NCBI GenBank assembly: GCA_964615145.1
Contig: CAZTOP010000008.1
Span: 22,184 to 86,183, forward strand
Direction: 5' to 3'
From: CAIVPM01 sp964615145
GTDB taxonomy: Bacteria; Bacteroidota; Bacteroidia; Chitinophagales; Chitinophagaceae
Length of the DNA: 64,000 nucleotides
The translations under genes and the position numbers were made by a program. The notes under the pieces were generated by a model that made no database searches, was not told the DNA's origin, and saw only the letters and a program-made list of their open reading frames with translations. Each line of letters begins with the position of its first letter. Positions within the stretch are counted from its first letter, which is position 1. Of this stretch, positions 36,167 to 44,200 are shown in pieces.

Positions 36167-38134
36167 ATGAAATCAATTAAATCAATGCTTGGCATAATTG
36201 CCATAAGCCTATTTTGTTTTGCTGCAAACAAAACTGAAAGAACTATTACAGGAAAAGTAACAGATGAAAAAGGTGCACCAATTGCTGGAGCCACAGTAAA
36301 AATTTGTAACAGTAAAAAAGCTGTAACAACCAATCTACAGGGATTTTACTCTATAACAATTGATGAAAAAACTACATGTTTAACATTCTCGGGTATTGGA
36401 TTATTAACTCAATCTATCCCAATTAAAGAATCAAATGCTATAGATGTAAAAATGATCCTTGATAATACATCGTTAGATGAAGTTGTTGTTCAACTACCTT
36501 ATGGTACTGTTAAAAAAACATCCTACACTGGTTCAGAATCAACTGTAAGTGCAAAAGCCTTGCGTGGTAAAGTTTCTGGCTTAGCAATTACAAACGGTTA
36601 TGGGGCACCTGGTTCCAATTCGAATATTAGAATCAGAGGCATTGGCTCCATTTCAAACTCAAATCAATTTTACTCCGAAAAAGATGACGAAGATGCACCT
36701 AATAGAGAGGGCTATGATAAAATAACTGAGAATGGTTTTTTAAGTACAAAACAAAATCCACTTTCAACATTTTCTATTGATGTAGATGCTGCATCTTATA
36801 GCAACATAAGAAGAATATTAAATGCTGGAACCTTGCCACCAGCAGGAGCTGTAAGAATTGAAGAGATGATAAATTATTTTAAATACAATTATCCTCAACC
36901 AACCAACAATTTGCCTTTTACAATTAATACAGAACAAAGTATTTGTCCTTGGAATCATCAACATCAATTGGTGCTTGTAGGACTACAAGGCAAAAAAATT
37001 GAAGAGGAAAATCTGCCTCCTACATCATTAACATTTTTAATTGATGTTAGCGGTAGTATGTATGATGCTAATAAATTGCCATTGGTTAAATCATCATTAT
37101 TAATGCTAGTTGATAAACTTAGAGAACAAGATAGAGTTGCTATTGTAGTTTATGCCGGTGCTGCAGGTTTGGTGCTGCCTTCTACAACTGCGGCTAATAA
37201 AGAAGCTATTAAATCTGCTATAGAAAAATTACAAGCTGGAGGTTCTACTGCAGGTGGACAAGGCATTAAATTAGCATACAAAACTGCAAAAGAAAATTAT
37301 TTAAAAGAAGGGAATAATAGAGTTATACTTTGCACAGATGGAGATTTTAATGTGGGTGCTAGCAGTGATGATGAGCTAGAGAGGATGATTGAAGATGAAA
37401 GAAAATCTGGTGTATTCCTTACTGTACTTGGTTTTGGAATGGGTAATTACCAAGATGCAAAAATGCAAAAACTAGCAGATAAAGGCAATGGTAATCACGC
37501 ATACATTGATGGTATTAATGAAGCTAAAAAAGTTTTCCTGAACGAGTTTGGAGGCACTTTATTTACCATTGCAAAAGATGTTAAGTTTCAAATTGAATTT
37601 AATCCAAAGCAAGTAAAAGAATATAGATTGATTGGGTACGAAAACAGATTGCTGGCTAAAGAAGATTTTAACGATGACAAAAAAGATGCAGGAGAATTAG
37701 GTAGCGGACACACTGTTACTGCTTTGTATGAAATTGTACCTTTTGGCAGCAAAGAAGATTTATCTACAAAAGTAGATCCACTTCGTTATCAGGAAAAAAT
37801 AAGTATTGTTACTGATGAAAAAAAATTACCAGAGATGATGTCGTTAAAACTACGTTATAAAAACCCTGATGATAGTATTAGTAAACTAATTGAAAAAATT
37901 GTTACTAAACAAATAATACCAATTGAAACTGCAACTGAAAATTTAAGATTTGCTGCGGCTGTAGCTGAGTTTGGAATGTTACTAAGGAATTCTGAATACA
38001 AGAAAAACTCGAGTTATGAAAATGCGAAACAACTTGCAACAAATGCTTTAGGTAAAGATATAGAGGGTTATAGAAAAGAATTTTTGGCACTCATAGATAA
38101 AACAATTTTGCTAGATAAAACAGCTAGAAAATAA
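36167..38134 (+). CDS. vWA-domain protein (YfbK-like) with SusC-like N-terminal region
   Basis: A 655-residue exported protein. A signal peptide (about 1-20) is followed by a carboxypeptidase-regulatory domain (ITGKVTDEKGAPIAGATVKI). Next comes a stretch resembling the plug start of SusC-type TonB-dependent receptors (LRGKVSGLAITNGYGAPGS..., RIRGIGSIS). Then there is a YfbK-type N-terminal region (STFSIDVDAASYSNIRR), a von Willebrand A domain with MIDAS motif DVSGSM (residue about 294), and a C-terminal DUF3520-like part. No beta barrel follows, so it is not a receptor. It is co-directional with the gene 24 bp upstream. Confidence 0.88.
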   Translation: MKSIKSMLGIIAISLFCFAANKTERTITGKVTDEKGAPIAGATVKICNSKKAVTTNLQGFYSITIDEKTTCLTFSGIGLLTQSIPIKESNAIDVKMILDNTSLDEVVVQLPYGTVKKTSYTGSESTVSAKALRGKVSGLAITNGYGAPGSNSNIRIRGIGSISNSNQFYSEKDDEDAPNREGYDKITENGFLSTKQNPLSTFSIDVDAASYSNIRRILNAGTLPPAGAVRIEEMINYFKYNYPQPTNNLPFTINTEQSICPWNHQHQLVLVGLQGKKIEEENLPPTSLTFLIDVSGSMYDANKLPLVKSSLLMLVDKLREQDRVAIVVYAGAAGLVLPSTTAANKEAIKSAIEKLQAGGSTAGGQGIKLAYKTAKENYLKEGNNRVILCTDGDFNVGASSDDELERMIEDERKSGVFLTVLGFGMGNYQDAKMQKLADKGNGNHAYIDGINEAKKVFLNEFGGTLFTIAKDVKFQIEFNPKQVKEYRLIGYENRLLAKEDFNDDKKDAGELGSGHTVTALYEIVPFGSKEDLSTKVDPLRYQEKISIVTDEKKLPEMMSLKLRYKNPDDSISKLIEKIVTKQIIPIETATENLRFAAAVAEFGMLLRNSEYKKNSSYENAKQLATNALGKDIEGYRKEFLALIDKTILLDKTARK

Positions 38135-38150
38135 TCACTGCTAACTAAAA

Positions 38151-38183
38151 AAGAGGCGTTTGAATTAGTTTCAAACGCCTCTT
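38151..38183. terminator. Bidirectional terminator
   Basis: A perfect 14-bp stem AAGAGGCGTTTGAA / TTCAAACGCCTCTT with a 5-base loop, preceded by A and followed by T runs, between the convergent vWA and sucC genes. Confidence 0.9.
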
Positions 38184-38204
38184 TTTTTATTTTAATATTT
38201 AATA

Positions 38205-39416
38205 CTAAGCTACTGCTTTTTTAACCAAGTCGGCAGCTTCACTTAACAAAATAGCACTTTGAACTTTCAAGCCACTTTCATCAATTAATTTCTTTGCCTC
38301 AACTGCATTGGTTCCTTGCAATCTTACTATAATAGGGATGTTGATGTTGCCCAATTTATTAAATGCTTCAATAACACCAGCAGCAACTCTATCACACCTT
38401 ACAATACCTCCAAAAATGTTAATTAAAATAGCTTTTACATTAGGATCTTTCATAATAATTCTAAATCCTGCCTCAACAGTTTGAGCATTAGCACTACCGC
38501 CAACATCTAAAAAGTTTGCAGGTTCTCCACCGCTAAGTTTAATCATATCCATAGTAGCCATTGCAAGTCCTGCACCATTTACCATACAGCCAACATTACC
38601 ATCTAATTTTACAAAGTTTAAGTTAAACTCACCAGCTTCAACTTCAGTTGGGTCTTCTTCTGTTATATCGCGTAATGCTGCTACTTCGGGTTTTCTTATT
38701 AAAGCGTTATCATCAATATTCATTTTACAATCCACTGCGATAATTTTTTCATCACTTGTTTTGAATAATGGATTAATTTCAAGCATTCCGCAATCTAATC
38801 CTACATAAGCATTGTAGAGGTTGGTTACAAACTTCATACAGTTTTTCATTGCATCTCCACTTAACCCTAAATTAAAAGCTATTTTTCTGGCTTGAAAACC
38901 CTGAACACCACCACTAGGGTGAATCCATTCTTTGAATATTTTTTCAGGTGTATGATGAGCAACTTCTTCAATATCCATTCCTCCTTCGGTTGAATACATG
39001 ATTACATTCTGACCGGTGCTTCTGTCCAATAAAATAGATAAATAAAACTCCTTTTGTTTATTAGGCCCATCGTAGTACACATCTTGTGCCACTAAAATTT
39101 TATTTACTTTTTTTCCAGCTGGTCCAGTTTGAATAGTAACTAAAGTTCCACCTAAAATACCTTCTGCAAAACTTTTAATATCCTCAGCCGATTTGCCTAC
39201 TTTTACCCCATTCATACCTGTTTCATTCACTTTACCTTTACCACGTCCACCAGCGTGTATTTGTGCTTTAACAACTGCAAACTTGTTATTAGTTTCAGCT
39301 GCAATTTTATTGTAAGCCTCAACTGCTGCTTCAACAGTTTCTACAGCTACGCCCTCTTGTACAGGCACATTGTATTTCTTTAATAGTTCCTTTGCTTGAT
39401 ATTCGTGAAGATTCAT
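38205..39416 (-). CDS. sucC: Succinate--CoA ligase, ADP-forming, beta subunit
   Basis: A 403-residue TCA-cycle enzyme subunit that makes ATP from succinyl-CoA. It starts MNLHEYQAKELLKKY as usual, has the ATP-grasp domain with KAQIHAGGRGK, and the C-terminal ligase domain with NIFGGIVRCDRVA and VRLQGTNA. The alpha subunit gene is not adjacent, which is common in Bacteroidota. The length is normal. Confidence 0.96.
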   Translation of the reverse strand: MNLHEYQAKELLKKYNVPVQEGVAVETVEAAVEAYNKIAAETNNKFAVVKAQIHAGGRGKGKVNETGMNGVKVGKSAEDIKSFAEGILGGTLVTIQTGPAGKKVNKILVAQDVYYDGPNKQKEFYLSILLDRSTGQNVIMYSTEGGMDIEEVAHHTPEKIFKEWIHPSGGVQGFQARKIAFNLGLSGDAMKNCMKFVTNLYNAYVGLDCGMLEINPLFKTSDEKIIAVDCKMNIDDNALIRKPEVAALRDITEEDPTEVEAGEFNLNFVKLDGNVGCMVNGAGLAMATMDMIKLSGGEPANFLDVGGSANAQTVEAGFRIIMKDPNVKAILINIFGGIVRCDRVAAGVIEAFNKLGNINIPIIVRLQGTNAVEAKKLIDESGLKVQSAILLSEAADLVKKAVA

Positions 39417-39590
39417 ATTTGATTTTTTTGCGTTGCGAAGATAAGGGAGTGAATTTATTGCTTGTAAAACTTTTACTGAAATTGATTGTTGACTTTAAAA
39501 ATATGATTCAATTTATAATAGTTTATTGGCTATGAACATCTGAATAAATGAAGAGCGACAGATTCAATTTTGCAGCTAATAAAATATTAA

Positions 39591-40223
39591 TTAGTTAATT
39601 ATTTTCTTAGCAATCCAGTAAACGCCATAAGTAAAAAAAGGAGCTGTAATTACATCAATCGTGTAATGTACGTGTTGAAATAATACCATTATACCAATAA
39701 GTATTGAAGCTACTAATGTGATGATTTTATGCCATTTTTTTTGAACACATAAATACATTAAAAATACAGTTGAAGTGTGTCCGGAATAAAAAAGATCTTT
39801 TGTAATAAACTTACCGCCATAAAAAATATTGGTAACCGGATCTATCAATGGAATTAAATGATTAGGGGGATTAAATGCCACTAAAGTTATTGAAACAAAT
39901 CTTGATATTGACAATACTATAAATCCCCAGAGAAATTGTAAAAAAAATCTGGGTTGTTTGATGGCTTGTGTAATAGTTAATGCTGCACAAAACCAAATAA
40001 TGGAAAATATTGGATATGATAAATTAACAGGAGGCAGTTGGTACAAAAACCAATCGTGTATTTGATAACCTTCTCTTGACTCAATTAAATCAAAAAATAT
40101 TGGAAAGAATAATAGAATTGCTATTAATAACACAACCCCAATAATAAGTTTCCTTTTAAAAACTTTATCAGCCCAATTTTCTACCCACCTTAGTGAAATA
40201 TTGTTTGAATGTAATGTTGCCAC
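39591..40223 (-). CDS. PAP2/sphingomyelin-synthase-like membrane phosphatase
   Basis: A 210-residue protein with about six membrane helices. KDLFYSGHTSTVFLMYL and HVHYTIDVITAPFFTY contain the His and Asp residues of the PAP2_C (sphingomyelin-synthase-like) active site. It would dephosphorylate or transfer a lipid phosphate head group at the membrane. Substrates are unknown. cmk lies 42 bp upstream on the same strand and may be co-transcribed. Confidence 0.82.
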   Translation of the reverse strand: MATLHSNNISLRWVENWADKVFKRKLIIGVVLLIAILLFFPIFFDLIESREGYQIHDWFLYQLPPVNLSYPIFSIIWFCAALTITQAIKQPRFFLQFLWGFIVLSISRFVSITLVAFNPPNHLIPLIDPVTNIFYGGKFITKDLFYSGHTSTVFLMYLCVQKKWHKIITLVASILIGIMVLFQHVHYTIDVITAPFFTYGVYWIAKKIIN

Positions 40224-40265
40224 AAATAAATTTTCTGATTTTCGAATTATACTTCAGCTTTTAAT

Positions 40266-40949
40266 TTAAGCTTCAATTTTTTCTTTAGCCCAACTTAATG
40301 CAAGTGCTAACTGTTCTTCCCTTGTTAACAAACTATTGTCTAAAACCCTTGCATCATCAGCTTTTCGCAATGGGCTAAATTCTCTATTGCTATCAATATA
40401 ATCTCTCATTTCTAAATTATTCTGAACCTCTTCAATAGTCGCAATTATATTTTTATCCAGCATTTCTCTAAATCTTCTTTCGACTCTTACAGCAATATCT
40501 GCAGTAACAAAAATTTTTAATGCAGCATTGGGGAAAACCGTAGTTCCAATGTCTCTCCCATCCATCACAATTCCCTTTTTTTTACCCATTCTTTGTTGTT
40601 GAGCAACAGCAAATTCCCTCACCTCTTTGATAGTAGAAACGGAACTTACATTTTCGCTTACCAGCATCTCTCTGATTAATGTATCAACATTTTCACCATT
40701 AAGCAAAATATGACTTTTATTATCCTCAATGTTATACTCAAAATCTAAATGAATATCTGTTAAAGCTTTTGTAATTTCTTTAGGTTTGTTCCAATCTATG
40801 TGATTACGTAAACAGTACAACGTAATAGCACGATACATTGCACCACTATCAATAAAAATATAGTTTAACTCTTTTGCAAGTTGGTTTGCCAGGGTACTTT
40901 TCCCACACGACGAATAACCATCGATTGCAATGATAATTTTCTTTACCAT
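40266..40949 (-). CDS. cmk: Cytidylate kinase
   Basis: A 227-residue CMP/dCMP kinase. The P-loop is GYSSCGKSTLA (residues 11-21). DSGAMYRAITLY, DGRDIGTTVFPNA and RFREM are the family's nucleotide- and substrate-binding motifs. The length and start are normal. It has its own -7 box and lies upstream of the PAP2-like gene. Confidence 0.96.
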   Translation of the reverse strand: MVKKIIIAIDGYSSCGKSTLANQLAKELNYIFIDSGAMYRAITLYCLRNHIDWNKPKEITKALTDIHLDFEYNIEDNKSHILLNGENVDTLIREMLVSENVSSVSTIKEVREFAVAQQQRMGKKKGIVMDGRDIGTTVFPNAALKIFVTADIAVRVERRFREMLDKNIIATIEEVQNNLEMRDYIDSNREFSPLRKADDARVLDNSLLTREEQLALALSWAKEKIEA

Positions 40950-40953
40950 TTTG

Positions 40954-40961
40954 CAAATATA
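40954..40961 (-). promoter_or_regulatory. cmk -7 promoter box
   Basis: TATATTTG on the minus strand, 5-12 bp before the start codon, matches TAnnTTTG. It is the same word as upstream of glyS and aspS and implies a very short leader. Confidence 0.5.
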
Positions 40962-41051
40962 GATATTGACATCTTTTGCAGTTCAATCAAACACGTTAGC
41001 TGAATACGCCAATATCGTTTTGTTTTTTTGAATTTAGAAAAATCAAAAATG

Positions 41052-41077
41052 TGCAATCGATATCGACTTCGATTGCA
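41052..41077 (+). promoter_or_regulatory. LacI-operator-like inverted repeat upstream of the large pectinesterase
   Basis: TGCAATCGA (41052-41060) and TCGATTGCA (41069-41077) are perfect 9-bp inverted arms, 131 bp before the start codon at 41208. Each half can be read as a CG-centred operator half-site (TGCAATCG). TGCAATCGATA is repeated upstream of the other pectinesterase at 15549. A further inverted repeat, TCGAAAT-CA-ATTTCGA, lies at 41146-41161. Confidence 0.5.
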
Positions 41078-41207
41078 TTAATTTATAACATATTTTAATC
41101 TAATTTGAAATGGAAATATATTGTTACAGTAACTAGTTTTATGATTCGAAATCAATTTCGAGAACGATTGTATCAAAATTTATTGAACAAAAAAAACAAA
41201 TTGCCTT

Positions 41208-44200
41208 ATGAAAAAAATTGCACTTTTCATTGCATTTTTATTTGTAATTGTGTTTTCCGAAGCACAAACCTACAATGCAACAGTAGCCAAAGATGGTAGT
41301 GGTACACACACAACTATTGCAGCTGCCATAGCATCAGCCCCCACAAACAGTAGCTCTAACTACTACATTTTTGTTAAATCAGGGGTCTATTACGAAAAAG
41401 ATACTGTACCAACCAACAGACCTAATATAGTTATGGTTGGTGAAAATGTTTTAAATACAATACTTTATTACAACGATAATGCAAACACACTTTACAACGG
41501 TAGTCCGATTGGCACCTCTGGTTCTGCAGCATTTTTTGTAAATGGAGCTAACTTTTCGGCATTTAATATGACATTTCAGAACAATAGTGGTGTAGCAGCC
41601 GGACAGTCGGTTGCTGTAAACATCAGTGGAGATAAAGCAGCATTTAGAAACTGTAGATTTCTTGGTTTTCAAGATGTATTGTACTGCAAAAATGCTGGCA
41701 TATCTTCCTACTTTAGAAACTGCTATATAGAGGGTACTGTTGATTTTATTTTTGGAGCTTCTACAAGCTGGTTTGAAGGTTGTTACATTTATTGTAAGTC
41801 TCGTCAGAGTGGTGGCGTAATTTGTGCTCCCAATACGAATGCCGGCACTAGCTTTGGAGCTCCGTGGGGTTTTGTTTTTAACAATTGTAATATAAACGGA
41901 GCAAGTTCTATGACTGGCTTATATTTTCTAGGACGCCCATGGCAAAATAAACCACAAGCAGTTTTTCTCAACAATACAATGAGCGATGTAATAGCAACGG
42001 CAGGATGGAGTAGCAACTCTGCTGGTAGTGCTACTACATCAGATGTTTCATTTGGTGAATATAATTCTAGTGGTACAGGTGCAAACTCAAGTTCAAGAGC
42101 AGCATTTAGTTCTCAATTAACATCAACGCAAGCATTAAACTACACAACTTCAAATGTTTTTGGAAGTTGGGATCCTTGTAACATAAGTAATATGTGTAAT
42201 ACTGCTGACGCACCATTGGCAACAGCAAACTTTACTGGTACACAAATTAATTCAACATCTGCAAGTTTCAGTTGGAATATGTGCTGGCCATTAGCTATGT
42301 CATACACTTTAAAAAGAAGTAATAATGGTGGAGCTTTTACAACTATTGATAACTTTAATGGTGCTGCTACAAATTTTAATTATACAAGTGTTGATAATAG
42401 TATGCCTACAGGCGTAAACAAGTATATTTTATTAATGACTAATGGAGGCACAACTTTAACTAGCACTGATACAATAACAATTTCAAATCAACCTACAATT
42501 ACAAGCAGTTCAACATCTCTGTCTGCCTACACACAAACATTAGGGTCACCATCATACTCACAAGGTTTTACAATTACTGGCTCTAACTTAACTGGAAATA
42601 TTACTGTTACTGCACCTGCAAACTTTCAGGTTTCATCAGATGGTTCAAATTGGGTTTCTAGTTATTCAATTACCCAATCAGGAGGCTCAGTTGCATCCAC
42701 AACTGTAAATGTTCGTTTAAATGCAAGTTCTAATGGAAGCTATTCTGGGAATATTAGTTTAGCAACAAACGGAGGAACAACAGTAAATGTAGGAGTAAGT
42801 GGAACAACATCAAGTGCACCAGCTTATGTAGCAAGTTTATTACAACAATGGCCTTTAACAACTAGTGCATCAGATAGTAGTGGTGTAAGGGCTATTGGTA
42901 TTAATGCTGCAACACAAACTGGCAATAATTTGTATGTTTCAAACAATGCAACTTCGCCTGCATTTGCACCTTATTCAGGCACTTTTGGTTTATCTTTCGG
43001 ACCATCAACAACAAGCACATCAAGTGGACTTTGGACAACAGCAAATAATGGACCTGCTGGTAATTTAAGCAGAATACATTACTTACAATTCACTATTTCA
43101 GGTAATACTGGTTACAGTGTTAGAATAGACTCCTTGATTTTAGCATCTGCATTTTATAATACCTCTAGCAGTACAAGACTAGCTGTTGTATATTCGAAAT
43201 CTGGTTTTGCGTCAGATTCTTCAGATATAACAGTAGGTGGAACTTTAGCAGGAAGTGCTTTAGGAAGTACTGCTTATGGTGGTTTTACAAATCCTATCCT
43301 TTTAGCTAATCAAACAGGTGGTCCTACAAATATTTACCGATTGCCATTAAATGGTGCAACAGGTGTTAGTTTAACGAGTGGTCAAACATTAACTGTAAGA
43401 CTGTATTTTTCTTGTAGCAGTACTGGCACCCCAAGATATGGGTTCTTAAAAAATGTTCAGGCAAAAGGCAGTGTTACTCCTCCACCTCCAACTGTTACTC
43501 AACTTACACCAACAGCACAAGTGAGTGGTGGTACAGTTGTAATTGATGGTACAAACTTTAGTGGTGTTACAACTGTAAGTTTTGGTGGTGTTGCTGCAAG
43601 TTCTTTTGTTGTTAATTCTAGTACTCAAATTACTGCAACGGTTGCAGGTGGTGCTTCTGGCAATGTAAGTGTAACTACTGCAAGTGGCACAGCATCAATA
43701 GCAGGGTTTACATTTCAAACTCCAACAACCTACTATAATGTATCAGGTGCAGATGTTACAAACATTAATAACTGGGGTACAAATACTGATGGTTCTGGTT
43801 CTCATCCTACTGACTTCACCAGCAGCCTTCAGACTTTTAGAATTTATAATAGTGGAGCTACAATGGGTGGTACGTGGACAGTAAGTGGTACTAATAGTAA
43901 GATTTCTGTAAATAGCAATAGTGGTGTTTTCAATCAAACTCAAACAATCAATGGAACTGTAGATGTGGAAAATGATGCAGACCTGGAAGTAAAAACTTCC
44001 ACTGCACCAACTTTGGGAACTTTGTATGCAGGTAGCACAGTTGGATATTCTGGTAATACAAATCAAACAATCACAGCTGGCAATTATTATAATCTTGTAT
44101 TAAATGGTACTGGTACACGCACCTTCCCATCAAATGTTGTAGGAATTTCTAATCAATTTACTACAAATACATACACTTCTGCTAACGCAGGAAGCATCAT

